Assembly (NCBI GenBank): GCA_903833055.1
Contig: CAILDU010000148.1
Span: 1-43,942 of the forward strand
Source of the DNA: an uncultured Verrucomicrobia subdivision 3 bacterium
GTDB lineage: Bacteria > Verrucomicrobiota > Verrucomicrobiia > Limisphaerales > UBA11358
Direction: 5' to 3'
DNA: 43,942 bases
Position 1 is the stretch's first letter. The number at the start of each line of letters is the position of its first letter. Made by a program: the position numbers and the translations under genes. The notes beneath the pieces were generated by a model that saw only the letters and a program-made list of their open reading frames with translations, was not told where the DNA came from and ran no database searches. Below, piece by piece: positions 32,215 to 40,773 of this stretch.

Positions 32215-33764
32215 TGATAAACCCAGGTTTCGCCGACGTTGTTCGTGCCTTGCTGCAACGAGCAGCGCAGGTCAATCGCGTCCTTGCTGCCGGCGGGCGG
32301 AATCATTTTCAGAATCACACGCCACGTTCCGAGAAAATCATTGCGCGTGACAAAGCTGTCCACGATGCGCGCGCCGCCGCTGCAATTGGCAACGACTGTC
32401 GGCGGTTTATTTTCGGGAATGGCGTCGAGTTTTGGCCCGTCGAAATCAATGACGAATTGGCGTCCGCCGAACTGCGCGTCCGGCCCGATGCGCGTGGAGA
32501 CAATACGATTTTCTGAACGCTTCGCATCCGCATCGCCGCCTTCCCAGTGTAGTGTGTAACCGAAACGATACGGTTGAAGCGGCGCGGGTTTATTTTTCGG
32601 ATCCCAGAAAGCGACAATGTTATCAAGGCCTTCGTAGCTGGTGCTCAATTCGACGAGGTGCAAGTCGCCGTCGCCCCAACTGCCGTCCGGCTCGACCCAC
32701 ACACTCGGCACTTGGTGATACAAATTAAAGGTGTCCTGATACGCGGAGAAATTTCTTTCGCGTTGGAGCAGGCCAAAACCCTTGATGTTGGGCGCGTGAA
32801 AAACTTGGTGGCGTGTGGCGGGCGGGTTGTCGAGCGGTCGCCAGAAAGATTCGCCGTTGCCCATGTGGACAAGCAAGCCGTCGCTGTCGTGAACCTCGGT
32901 GCGGTAGTCGTCAAACTTTCTTTCAGTATCTTTGCCGAACCAGAACATACTCGTCAGCGGCGCGAGGCCAATCGTCTTGGACGGTTTACGATTTTTATCT
33001 ACGGCGATGACGTTGTTCGTTTCGCGGAAAAACAAAACGGCGCGGATGCTCACGCTGGTGGTGTCGCCGGGCTTGATGAAAAATTCATACGCGCCCGCGC
33101 AACTTACGCTGTCGAGAATGGCGTAAAGGCGTAATTCGTTATCGCCGCTGCTGGGTTTGCCGAGCCACCAATCGGTGAAGATGGGAAATTCTTCGCCGCG
33201 ATCGCCTTCGCCGGAATCGAGCGCAAGGCCGCGGGCAGATTGTCCGTAACGCAGATTTTTTCCGAGCAAGCGGAAATAGCTCGCGCCGAGAAACGCGCCG
33301 AGTTCGTCGAGTTGATTGGTTTGATTCAGCGGATACAGCAAGCGAAAACCGGCGTAACCGGTCTTGGTGGGAATTTGATTCGCGATGTCGAGTTTGCCGT
33401 AATCAAAAAAGTCCTGCACGAAGCGAATGGGCTGCGTGTGCGTGAGTGTGAATTCGTTGACGTGCACCGGCTCCTGATACAAATAGCCGGGATGAAAAAA
33501 TTCGACGCGAAAGGGAAGTTGATCCGCCGACCAAAGTGCGCGATCTCGGCGAAAACGGATTTCGCGGTATTTGTCGTAGTCGAGATTGTCCTGCCGCAAA
33601 ACTTTCGGGAGGTCGGCGCGCGGCGAGTGGAAGGGTGACTTGGCGCGTTCGAGGGCGCGTTGCGCGACGTAATCCAGATTCACCTCGGCGGATTCCGCGC
33701 CGAGAATTTCCCGCGTGGTCAATAAACTTCCGATTAAAATCAGCAGGCCAAATGGTCGCGACAT
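32199..33764 (-). CDS. opgG: periplasmic glucans biosynthesis protein OpgG/MdoG
   Basis: About 521 aa from the ATG at 33764. The ORF-track start at 33812 adds 16 residues before MSRPFGLLILIGSLLTTREI, which is the natural signal-peptide start. VDYVAQRALERAKSPF-like NLDYVAQRALERAKSPFHSP opens the mature protein. The conserved blocks YDKYREIRFRRDRALW, LPFRVEFFHPGYLYQEPV, GYAGFRLLYPLN, FLGASYFRLLGKNLRYGQSA, RGLALDSGEGDRGEEFPIFT and RREWNFQ-region equivalent (FGLLQRERNFSAYQD) place it in the OpgG/OpgD family of periplasmic beta-sandwich proteins that process osmoregulated glucans. First gene of the three-gene opg operon. Confidence 0.93.
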   Translation of the reverse strand: MSRPFGLLILIGSLLTTREILGAESAEVNLDYVAQRALERAKSPFHSPRADLPKVLRQDNLDYDKYREIRFRRDRALWSADQLPFRVEFFHPGYLYQEPVHVNEFTLTHTQPIRFVQDFFDYGKLDIANQIPTKTGYAGFRLLYPLNQTNQLDELGAFLGASYFRLLGKNLRYGQSARGLALDSGEGDRGEEFPIFTDWWLGKPSSGDNELRLYAILDSVSCAGAYEFFIKPGDTTSVSIRAVLFFRETNNVIAVDKNRKPSKTIGLAPLTSMFWFGKDTERKFDDYRTEVHDSDGLLVHMGNGESFWRPLDNPPATRHQVFHAPNIKGFGLLQRERNFSAYQDTFNLYHQVPSVWVEPDGSWGDGDLHLVELSTSYEGLDNIVAFWDPKNKPAPLQPYRFGYTLHWEGGDADAKRSENRIVSTRIGPDAQFGGRQFVIDFDGPKLDAIPENKPPTVVANCSGGARIVDSFVTRNDFLGTWRVILKMIPPAGSKDAIDLRCSLQQGTNNVGETWVYQWSPP

Positions 33765-33917
33765 CACCACTATGAAAACCGAAAAAGTCGTGATTTGCAA
33801 GTTCAGCGGCATAACCTTCGGGACAATTTCGACAAGTTCATGCCGCCGGCAAGAACGTTTTGCTTTTGAGTGAGCGCGGGTGTCTTGTTTTGGGAATTAA
33901 TTGGCAAAGTTTTAGAC

Positions 33918-33948
33918 AAAAAAAGCCGCTGTCGAAACAGCGGCTTTT
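33918..33948 (-). terminator. intrinsic terminator of the prepilin gene
   Basis: GCCGCTGT-CGAA-ACAGCGGC is a perfect 8-bp stem. On the minus strand it is followed by a run of seven T, as expected after the gene ending at 33968. Confidence 0.85.
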
Positions 33949-33967
33949 AAGAATTACTGGCAACCAA

Positions 33968-34339
33968 TTATTGCAGACGATGCGCTGGGGTGAGCGTGCT
34001 CAAGGTGCAAGTCGGGTTGGTGCCGACTTTGGTGCAGGCATAAGTGCCACCGGCTGGGCAGGGCGGCAAACTGCCCGCTGAATTCATTTTGATGTAGGGC
34101 GTCAGATCTGTGGTCAAGGTGATGTCGTCGCCGGTTTTCTTGCCTTTTTCAATCGCGAACTGGCTGGCAGCATCGTCAATCTTGCGCAGGTTATTTATGC
34201 AGGCGTTGGCTTGTGAGGTGGCGCGGGCTTTCACGAAGTTGGGAATCGCAATTGCCGCCAACAGGCCGATGATGGCCACGACAATCATAATTTCCACCAG
34301 CGTAAAACCTGCTTTGCGGAGGTCTTTGGTCGGTTTCAT
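33968..34339 (-). CDS. type IV pilin / pseudopilin-like prepilin
   Basis: A 123-aa protein. The short basic leader KDLRKAG is cut before FTLVEIMIVVAIIGLLAAIAIPNF, the class III prepilin signal with Glu5 and the hydrophobic alpha-1 helix. The C-terminal part (INNLRKIDDAASQFAIEKGK) and a small beta/loop region with two Cys pairs (CPAGGTYAC, NPTCTL) resemble the type II secretion G-type pseudopilins common in this phylum. It stands alone: no other pilus genes are in the window, so it may be a minor or stand-alone secreted pilin. The leader upstream has a pseudoknot-like repeat arrangement (34364-34424). It ends at a strong terminator. Confidence 0.9.
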   Translation of the reverse strand: MKPTKDLRKAGFTLVEIMIVVAIIGLLAAIAIPNFVKARATSQANACINNLRKIDDAASQFAIEKGKKTGDDITLTTDLTPYIKMNSAGSLPPCPAGGTYACTKVGTNPTCTLSTLTPAHRLQ

Positions 34340-34363
34340 TTTGTTTACTTTCAGTTCACGCGG

Positions 34364-34424
34364 CGGAACGGTGCATCAGGCGGGTTATGATAATGACAGT
34401 GGCGTTCCGGTATTGCCTGATGCA
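34364..34424 (-). promoter_or_regulatory. pseudoknot-like inverted repeats in the prepilin leader
   Basis: CGGAACG (34364-34370) is complementary to CGTTCCG (34403-34409), and TGCATCAGGC (34372-34381) to GCCTGATGCA (34415-34424). The order A-B-A'-B' gives either a pseudoknot or two mutually exclusive hairpins 25 nt or more upstream of the prepilin ATG (34339). Confidence 0.5.
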
Positions 34425-34498
34425 ACCGCGCTCCACCATCAGTAGCAAGGTGAAATCCAAATGCAAGATACGACTGTATGACGCGGCCTAATTTTCCT

Positions 34499-34515
34499 GT
34501 AGGGCTAAACCCTAC
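34499..34515. repeat. short perfect hairpin GTAGGG-N5-CCCTAC
   Basis: A perfect 6-5-6 inverted repeat just downstream of the response-regulator stop. No T-run follows, so it is not a normal terminator. It may be an operator or part of the prepilin promoter region. Confidence 0.4.
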
Positions 34516-34537
34516 GCACCGGCGAGCGAAAATTCTT

Positions 34538-35188
34538 TTAACGCGGCGACTGGCTTTCGTGCCAGCGGACGGCATGAAAAATCAGCTCGTTGATGTTGGC
34601 CAGATTGAGCTTTTCTTTGATGCGGGCGCAATAGGCTTGAACCGTCTTGAAACTTACATTCATCTGCTCGGAAATCTGGCGCGTGTTGAGGCCACGTCCA
34701 AGCAGTTGAAAAACTTCCAGTTCGCGGTCGCTCAAAGACTCGACGACGGCGGGCTGGTCGCCCGCACCTTGCACCAGTTTTTGCGCGAGCTGGGCGTTGA
34801 CGGCATTGCTGAAAAAAAGTCCGCCCGCCAGCACCGCACGCAACGCGTCCAGCACTTTGCCCGTGGCCTCGCGCTTCATGATATAGCCAGATGCACCGGC
34901 ACGCATTGCGCGTTCGGCATAAAGCGACTCGTCGTGCATGGACAAAACAATCGTGTTCACTTTTGGGTGCTGCGCCTTGATATCCTTAATGAGCTCGAGT
35001 CCGGAACTGCCCTCGAGTGAAATGTCCACCACCGCCATGCGCGGCGATAATTTGCCAATCAAATCAAGCGCTTCACGCGCATTGGCCGCCTGTCCGCAAA
35101 CTTCGAAGTCGGTTTCTTCGTTAATTAAATTAGCCAGCCATTCGCGCACGAGCGGATGATCATCCACGAGTAAAATTTTATTTTTCAT
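34538..35188 (-). CDS. NarL/LuxR-family response regulator
   Basis: About 216 aa from the ATG at 35188. The ORF track's 32 extra residues precede MKNKILLVDDHPLVREWL and overlap the kinase in another frame. Receiver domain: acidic DD at 9-10, phospho-acceptor D55 in MAVVDISLEGSSGLELI, Ser in VLSMHDES, Lys in YIMKREAT. C-terminal LuxR HTH: SLSDRELEVFQLLGRGLNTR then QISEQMNVSFKTVQAYCARIKEKL. It overlaps the kinase by 11 bp and is the last gene of the queE-ABC-kinase run. It is the probable output of the adjacent kinase; the ABC exporter operon is a plausible target. Confidence 0.93.
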   Translation of the reverse strand: MKNKILLVDDHPLVREWLANLINEETDFEVCGQAANAREALDLIGKLSPRMAVVDISLEGSSGLELIKDIKAQHPKVNTIVLSMHDESLYAERAMRAGASGYIMKREATGKVLDALRAVLAGGLFFSNAVNAQLAQKLVQGAGDQPAVVESLSDRELEVFQLLGRGLNTRQISEQMNVSFKTVQAYCARIKEKLNLANINELIFHAVRWHESQSPR

Positions 35189-36227
35189 CGGCAATATTTT
35201 CCAAGTCAGGTTGGCTGGAATCCAATACACACACCGCGCGCGTGCCGCCCGCCGGCAAATTTTGAATATCAAAGGTCGCGCCAATCATGCCCGCACGATA
35301 ATCCATGATTCGCAAACCCATGCCCTTTTTTGCGCGCGCATCCGCCGACAAACCCGCGCCGTCATCGGTGACGGCCAGCATAATTTTTTTGCCCGAACCG
35401 GCGAGCGAGATAACAATGTTGCGGGCGCGACCGTGGCGAATCGCATTGCTCACCGCCTCTTGCGCGATGCGATACAAATGCGTATCGGCCTCGGAGGAAT
35501 TCAAAATCACGTCGCCAGAATTTTCAAAACGGCACGCGACATTAAACGCCTTGGAAATGTTTGTAGCTAGATTTTGCAATGCGTCCGCGAGTCCGTTCGC
35601 TTGCAATTCGATGGGATGCAAGCTGCGGGCAAGTTTGCGTGTAAGTTCAATCGCGTCCTCGACCATAACCACTAGACGGCCAGCAGCCTCAGCTTCGACC
35701 ACGGATTTGTCTGTCAATTTTTTCGCCAGAACTTTTCCCGCCAGCGCCGTTGCGGTCAGATGTTGCCCCAGACTGTCGTGCAAATCATGACCGATGCGGC
35801 GCTGCTCGCGTTCGCCAGCTTCGAGCAATTCTTTTTCAAGCCGGTTGCGCTGGCGGATTTCGTCCTGCAACTTTTCCGTCCGCTGTTGAACCAAAATTTG
35901 CAATTCATCCCGCGAAGAAACCAAAATAATTATGAGCAGAAATACTGAAAGACGAATGGCCATATTCCACAATGGCGTCAGCAAATCCGTGTAATGTTCC
36001 CCCGCCGCCATATTGACCAGCAACCAGACCACCGCCGACAACACGGCCATTGCAAACGCCAGTCCCTGCCCGGCTCCTCGCAGCACAAACAAGATCGGCA
36101 GCAGGTAAAAAATAAAAAATGTCAGCTGGTAGCCGGTGATGTAATCCGCCGCCGCCACCACCGCCAGCAACATCAGTCCGCCAACCACACCGGCGGTTTT
36201 TGATGATGCGCGAACGGTTTTTTCCAT
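35178..36227 (-). CDS. NarX-type sensor histidine kinase
   Basis: A 349-aa membrane kinase. Four hydrophobic helices fill residues ~12-105 with almost no external loop, so the signal may be sensed in the membrane. A short coiled coil (QQRTEKLQDEIRQRNRLEKE) leads to HisKA_3 with RRIGHDLHDSLGQHLTATAL (phosphorylated H150). The ATPase part has EAVSNAIRHGRARN (N box), VTDDGAGLSADAR (G1) and KGMGLRIMDYRA (G2). The intramembrane sensor plus ABC-2 exporter and NarL regulator resembles LiaS/DesK-like or bacitracin/cell-envelope stress modules. It lies 47 bp after the permease. Confidence 0.92.
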   Translation of the reverse strand: MEKTVRASSKTAGVVGGLMLLAVVAAADYITGYQLTFFIFYLLPILFVLRGAGQGLAFAMAVLSAVVWLLVNMAAGEHYTDLLTPLWNMAIRLSVFLLIIILVSSRDELQILVQQRTEKLQDEIRQRNRLEKELLEAGEREQRRIGHDLHDSLGQHLTATALAGKVLAKKLTDKSVVEAEAAGRLVVMVEDAIELTRKLARSLHPIELQANGLADALQNLATNISKAFNVACRFENSGDVILNSSEADTHLYRIAQEAVSNAIRHGRARNIVISLAGSGKKIMLAVTDDGAGLSADARAKKGMGLRIMDYRAGMIGATFDIQNLPAGGTRAVCVLDSSQPDLENIADEK

Positions 36228-36274
36228 GGCAAAAATGTGACGGGTTTAATCGCTGCGGACAAGCGAAAGAAAAA

Positions 36275-37405
36275 TCAATCCAGCGTCTGGCGATAGCGTT
36301 TGATGCCGATGATCAGCACGACGGTGAGGAACAACGCAATCGGCCACAAGTCCGGCAAGGTTTCTGCCAATCCATTTCCTTTCAGCAAAATCCCGCGCAC
36401 GACGCGCAGAAAATGTGTGAGCGGCAGGCATTCGCCGATGTTCTGCGCCCAGCCGGGCATTCCGCGAAACGGAAACATATAACCGGACAACAACAACGAC
36501 GGCAGAAAAAAGAAGAACGCCATCTGCACCGCTTGCAACTGATTTTTCGCGACCGTCGAAAACGTAATGCCCACCGCGAGATTCGCCACGATGAACAGCA
36601 GCACGAGCAAAAATAATAACGGCACACTGCCGAGCATTGGCACGTTGAATAAAAATTTTGCCGCCAGCAAAACCAGAATCACCTGCACATAGCCGACCAT
36701 GATGTAGGGAATGATTTTACCCACGATGACTTCGCCCGGATGCACGGGCGTGGACAAAAGATTTTCCATCGTCCCGCGCTCGCGTTCGCGCGTGATGGCG
36801 AGGCCGGTAATCATAATCATCGTCATCGTCAACATCACGCCCATGAGTCCGGGCACGATATTGTATTGGCTGATGCTTTCAGGATTGTAATGTTGATGCG
36901 CGACAATGTTGAACGGTGGCGCGGTCGCGCGCAGTTTCGCCAGCGGCCCGAGCAGATCTCGGTTCAGGACGGTCGCGACCAATCCGCTCACCGCCGCCTG
37001 CGCGAAACCGACGGCGGACGGATCGGTCGCATCAGCTTCGAGGAGTAAATCTGGTTTTTCACCGCGCACCAATTTGCGCGAAAAATCCACCGGAATGGTC
37101 ACAGCAAATTGAACTTTGTTTTCCGCGAGCAATTTATTTATTTCCGCCGGACTGCGGGCTTCGCGCACGAGATCGAAATAACTGCTGTTGCGTAAACCCC
37201 ATATAAATGAACGCGAAAACACACTATTATCCGCCGCATAAACCGCCGTCGGCAGATGTTTCGGATTCGAGTTGATGGCGTAACCGAACAAAATCAACTG
37301 GATCATCGGCACGCCGATCATCATGCCGAACGTCAGCCGGTCGCGCCGCATCTGAATAAATTCCTTCAGCACGATGGCAAACAGGCGTTGGAAATTGAAG
37401 CTCAC
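36275..37405 (-). CDS. ABC-2-type permease
   Basis: A 376-aa permease of the YhhJ/ABC2_membrane class. One N-terminal helix (LTFGMMIGVPMIQLILFGYAIN) is followed by a large extracytoplasmic domain (about 45-170, including VQFAVTIPVDFSRKLVRGEK). Then come five helices with the coupling segment TRERERGTMENLLSTPVHPGEVIVGKIIPY. It pairs with the ATPase encoded just upstream (4-bp ATGA overlap). Such exporters move antibiotics, lipids or polysaccharide; the substrate is unknown. Confidence 0.92.
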   Translation of the reverse strand: MSFNFQRLFAIVLKEFIQMRRDRLTFGMMIGVPMIQLILFGYAINSNPKHLPTAVYAADNSVFSRSFIWGLRNSSYFDLVREARSPAEINKLLAENKVQFAVTIPVDFSRKLVRGEKPDLLLEADATDPSAVGFAQAAVSGLVATVLNRDLLGPLAKLRATAPPFNIVAHQHYNPESISQYNIVPGLMGVMLTMTMIMITGLAITRERERGTMENLLSTPVHPGEVIVGKIIPYIMVGYVQVILVLLAAKFLFNVPMLGSVPLLFLLVLLFIVANLAVGITFSTVAKNQLQAVQMAFFFFLPSLLLSGYMFPFRGMPGWAQNIGECLPLTHFLRVVRGILLKGNGLAETLPDLWPIALFLTVVLIIGIKRYRQTLD

Positions 37406-38322
37406 GAGAAATTGTCCTTCGCCGCTTCCATCAGGCTAATAAAAACATCTTCTAGTCCCGATTCAATTTTCTCCCAGCGTTGCGCACCAGAAACAAATGG
37501 CGACACGCTCGCATTTAATTTTTCCGCATTGCGCCCGCTGACGTGCAGCGTCGTTCCAAACGCGACCACTTGTTCCACGCCCGGCAGCCCGCGAATTTTT
37601 TCCGCGAGCGCCGCCAAATTTTCGCCGGAAATTTCCCACGTCGTCAGCCCGCCGGCTTTCACAACTTCGGCCACCGTGCCGCTTGCGAGCAGATTCCCAT
37701 AGGCGATGTAAGCGAGTCGATTGCACCGCGACGCCTCGTCCATGTAATGCGTCGTGATTAGAAACGTCAATCCCGACGCGGCTAATTTGTGAATCTCGTC
37801 CCAAAAATCGCGCCGCGCTTTCGGGTCAACGCCCGCCGTCGGCTCGTCGAGCAAGAGCAATTGAGGCTCGTGAATCAGACACGCCGCGAGCGCGAGCCGC
37901 TGTTTCCAGCCGCCGGAAAGTGTTCCCGCAAGCTGCTTGCGCCGCTCGACCATGCCGAGCCGCTCCAGGCTTTTTTCCACGGCCATTTTCCGCTGCGGCA
38001 TCATGTAAAGCCGCGCAATGAAATCCAGATTCTCCTCGATGCTCAAATCTTCGTAGAACGAAAATTTCTGGGTCATGTAGCCGACGCGCTTTTTGATTTC
38101 AGCGGACTCGCTGCGAAAATCGAGGCCAAGACATTTTCCCTCGCCGCCATCGGGCGTGAGCAGTCCGCAAAGCATCCGCAAAAAAGTTGTCTTGCCGCTA
38201 CCGTTCGGTCCGAGAAAACCGTAAATCTCGCCGGGACGAACTTGCATCGCGATGTCGTTGACGACCGTGCGCGTCCCGAATTTTTTCGTGACGCCGCGAA
38301 CATCGATGGCGAAAGTTTCCAT
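37402..38322 (-). CDS. ABC transporter ATP-binding protein
   Basis: A 306-aa ATPase. Walker A GFLGPNGSGKTTFLRML (about 33-49), Q-loop YMTQKFSFYEDLS, signature TLSGGWKQRLALA, Walker B LLLLDEPTAGVDPKARRDFW and H-loop LITTHYMDEA are all intact. The C-terminal ~80 residues are the DUF4162-like extension seen in DrrA/CcmA-type exporters. It starts 3 bp after queE and overlaps the permease by 4 bp. It supplies energy to the adjacent permease. Confidence 0.95.
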   Translation of the reverse strand: METFAIDVRGVTKKFGTRTVVNDIAMQVRPGEIYGFLGPNGSGKTTFLRMLCGLLTPDGGEGKCLGLDFRSESAEIKKRVGYMTQKFSFYEDLSIEENLDFIARLYMMPQRKMAVEKSLERLGMVERRKQLAGTLSGGWKQRLALAACLIHEPQLLLLDEPTAGVDPKARRDFWDEIHKLAASGLTFLITTHYMDEASRCNRLAYIAYGNLLASGTVAEVVKAGGLTTWEISGENLAALAEKIRGLPGVEQVVAFGTTLHVSGRNAEKLNASVSPFVSGAQRWEKIESGLEDVFISLMEAAKDNFS

Positions 38323-38325
38323 GTG

Positions 38326-39069
38326 TCAGACGCCGCGCTGTTCCGGCGGCCAGATGATTTTGTGCTGCTGGATTTGGAATCGCACCGGCAGCGCGTCGGC
38401 AATGATTTTTTCCGCCAAATCTTTGCGCGAAATCGGTGTGAGTCCGGCGGGAACTTTTTTAAGAACTTTGTTTTGCTGTGCGGGCACGAGCGGATGCACC
38501 CACGAAAACAGCAATGGACATAAGCCTTCCAGCTTGTGCGCGACGATTTGCCGCTTCGCCCATTCGTAATCTTCCAGCGTGCCGATGACGAACTTAATTT
38601 CGTCGGTCGGACTTAAATGCGTAATGTTAGCAAAGAGATTTCTTTCAACTTCGCCGCTGCTCGGACATTTCAAATCCATGATGCGCCGGACGCGCGAATC
38701 AATTTTGGAAATGTCATGCGCGCCGCTGGTTTCAATCAAAACCGTGAAGCCGTCGTCGCAAAGTTGTTGCATCAACGGCCAGGAATTTTTTTGCAGCAGC
38801 GGCTCGCCACCCGTTAGTTCCACTAACGGGAGTATTGAGTTTTTAATTTTTAATTTTGAGTTGGAAAATGGTTTCGCCAGTTCGTGAACTTTTTCCAAAA
38901 CTTCCGCGAGCGTTTTCTTTTTGCCTTCCGTAAAAGCGTATGCGGTGTCGCAATACGAGCAGCGCAAATCGCAGGCGGTGAGCCGGATGAAAACGCACGG
39001 CAGGCCGGCAAAGGTGCTTTCACCTTGCAGGCTCAAATAGATTTCGTTGACGACGAGTGTTCCGATCAC
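38326..39069 (-). CDS. queE: 7-carboxy-7-deazaguanine synthase
   Basis: A 247-aa radical SAM enzyme of queuosine/7-deazaguanine synthesis. It converts carboxytetrahydropterin to CDG. The cluster motif is TACDLRCSYCDTAYAF (C33, C37, C40; CxxxCxxC). Substrate loop YLSLQGESTFAGLPCVFIRL and the SAM-binding GGEP in VELTGGEPLLQ are standard. Between them, at residues ~69-78, SNSKLKIKNS is an insertion encoded by a 29-bp repeat also found in thiD. No queC/queD is in the window. It heads the minus-strand run with the ABC transporter, with only 3 bp between them. Confidence 0.93.
   Translation of the reverse strand: MIGTLVVNEIYLSLQGESTFAGLPCVFIRLTACDLRCSYCDTAYAFTEGKKKTLAEVLEKVHELAKPFSNSKLKIKNSILPLVELTGGEPLLQKNSWPLMQQLCDDGFTVLIETSGAHDISKIDSRVRRIMDLKCPSSGEVERNLFANITHLSPTDEIKFVIGTLEDYEWAKRQIVAHKLEGLCPLLFSWVHPLVPAQQNKVLKKVPAGLTPISRKDLAEKIIADALPVRFQIQQHKIIWPPEQRGV
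38835..38863. repeat. 29-bp intragenic repeat, copy in queE
   Basis: TTGAGTTTTTAATTTTTAAT followed by TTTGAGTTG, identical over 29 bp with 41248-41276 in thiD. It is read in the same frame on the minus strand in both genes, encoding SNSKLKIKNS. It is far AT-richer than the flanking codons. Confidence 0.85.
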
Positions 39070-39177
39070 GCGCAGAGTTTAGACCGGCGCGCGGAAAATT
39101 GAAATGCGCTTTGCGCGATGCGGTTGGATTTTTGCGCCGCGATGGATTATTTTTCTGCGAACCATTCAGAAGTTTTG

Positions 39178-40773
39178 ATGAACCGATTGATTTGCCATGC
39201 CGCCGTTCTTGCCGTCGTGCTCACCGGCATTTGCTCCACACACGCGCAGTCGCTCGACCAAATCGGCGTCACGCTGCTGCGGTCGCAGACGACAAACGTG
39301 AACGGCTCGGACATTCGCGTCGCGCAGCCAGAAGCAAATCTTGACGGCGATCCCAGTCATCCCAGCGCATTTGAAGTCAATCCCGCCAACGTCAGCCAAT
39401 CGTCTAGCCGTTTTACTTATGCCTCGTCCGCTGGTTTAGCGAACGCGTATCCCAATCTGGTGGGCACAAATTCATGGCACGCTGACATTGTGGCTGGATT
39501 TTTTTATGGATTGTCCGGCGGCGTGGCAACCAACGTGGCGCATGTGGATAATTTCGACGCGGATTATTTCATCAATTATTACGTCGTCAGCAATCTCGCC
39601 GTGCTGGGTGATTCGGTGGTGAACCAGAGTTTTGCCTGGAGCCTGTCCACCAACATTCCCACGCCAGCTAATTATATTTCCGTCAGCGACCAACGGGACA
39701 TTGATTCAGCCTATGACGACTATGCCAATACCTACGGCACAATGTTCGTCTCGTCGGTGAACAATGGCGGTTTCGTCACTCCGCCCGGCACGGCCTACAA
39801 CAGCATCGGCGTGGCCTGCGCTGGCGCCGCTGATTCCCACTCCAGCGTCGGGCCGACCCTAGACAATGGCCGCTGCAAACCAGACCTCACCGTGCCTGCC
39901 TTTTCGACCAGCTCCGCCACACCCTGCGTTTCCGGCGCAGCGGCGGTGCTGATGCAAGCGGCCTTGCGCGGCGACGGTGGGAGCGACACGAACTCCGCCT
40001 TCGATATGCGGACAATAAAAGCGTTGCTGCTGAACGGTGCGGTGAAACCAGCGGACTGGACGAATTCAAATTCCTCGCCGCTCGATGCGCGCTACGGCGC
40101 GGGCGTGCTGAATGTTTTCAATTCCTACAAACAACTTGCCGGTGGAAAAAATAATTCCAGCGCGACAAATTTTATTTCCATTGGCGCAACGCATTTGCCA
40201 GTTGTGGCGACAAATTTTATTTCCGCCACGAGCGGCTGGAATTTTCAAACCATTTCCAGCACGGCGACGAACGGTGCGGTGAATCATTATTTCTTCAATT
40301 TCACCAATGGTTTTATCACGGCCACGCTCGTTTGGAATCGCCAACTTGCCGAGACCAACATCAATAATCTCGACCTGTTTTTATTCAATGCCGCCAACAG
40401 CAATCTCGTCGCGTGCAGCACCAGCCGTGTGGATAATGTGGAGCACATTTTTTTGCCGAAGCTCGCGGCGGGCAGCTACGATTTGCAAGTTTTGAAAAAC
40501 GGCGGCACAAATGTGGTGAGTAACAACGAGACTTACGCACTTGCGTTTGCCTTTGCACCGACAAAATTAAATCTCACGCGCGCGGGCACGAATGCCGTTT
40601 TGTCGTGGCCGGTTTATCCGGCGGGATTTTGCGTGGAAGCGACGACGAATCTGGCGACGCCGATGTGGAGCACCAATAATTTTTCCGCCACGCTCACGGG
40701 CAGCACGAACATTTTGATAGTGACGATGACGAATGCGGCGCAATTTTTCCGCCTGCGCCAGCCGAATTTTTAA
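39178..40773 (+). CDS. secreted S8 (subtilisin)-like protein with altered catalytic Asp
   Basis: About 531 aa from the ATG at 39178 (MNRLICHAAVLAVVLTGICS is a signal peptide; the 20 extra track codons are rejected). SWHADIVAGFF (H101) matches the catalytic-His box HGTHVAG. NQSFAWS (N149) is in the oxyanion region. FSTSSATPCVSGAAAVLMQA (S245) matches the GTS-A-P-V-G serine box. The usual Asp box reads VAQPEANL, so Asp seems replaced by Glu52. After about residue 330 comes a beta-sandwich (P/homoB-like) region. The final ~65 residues resemble the tail of the 1444-aa protein (EATTNLATPMW...FFRLRQP). Extracellular; activity uncertain. The 3' end overlaps thiD by 80 bp. Confidence 0.75.
   Translation: MNRLICHAAVLAVVLTGICSTHAQSLDQIGVTLLRSQTTNVNGSDIRVAQPEANLDGDPSHPSAFEVNPANVSQSSSRFTYASSAGLANAYPNLVGTNSWHADIVAGFFYGLSGGVATNVAHVDNFDADYFINYYVVSNLAVLGDSVVNQSFAWSLSTNIPTPANYISVSDQRDIDSAYDDYANTYGTMFVSSVNNGGFVTPPGTAYNSIGVACAGAADSHSSVGPTLDNGRCKPDLTVPAFSTSSATPCVSGAAAVLMQAALRGDGGSDTNSAFDMRTIKALLLNGAVKPADWTNSNSSPLDARYGAGVLNVFNSYKQLAGGKNNSSATNFISIGATHLPVVATNFISATSGWNFQTISSTATNGAVNHYFFNFTNGFITATLVWNRQLAETNINNLDLFLFNAANSNLVACSTSRVDNVEHIFLPKLAAGSYDLQVLKNGGTNVVSNNETYALAFAFAPTKLNLTRAGTNAVLSWPVYPAGFCVEATTNLATPMWSTNNFSATLTGSTNILIVTMTNAAQFFRLRQPNF

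Noticed and set aside
34499-34515. GTAGGG/CCCTAC hairpin as terminator of the response-regulator gene
   Set aside because: No T-run follows on the minus strand.
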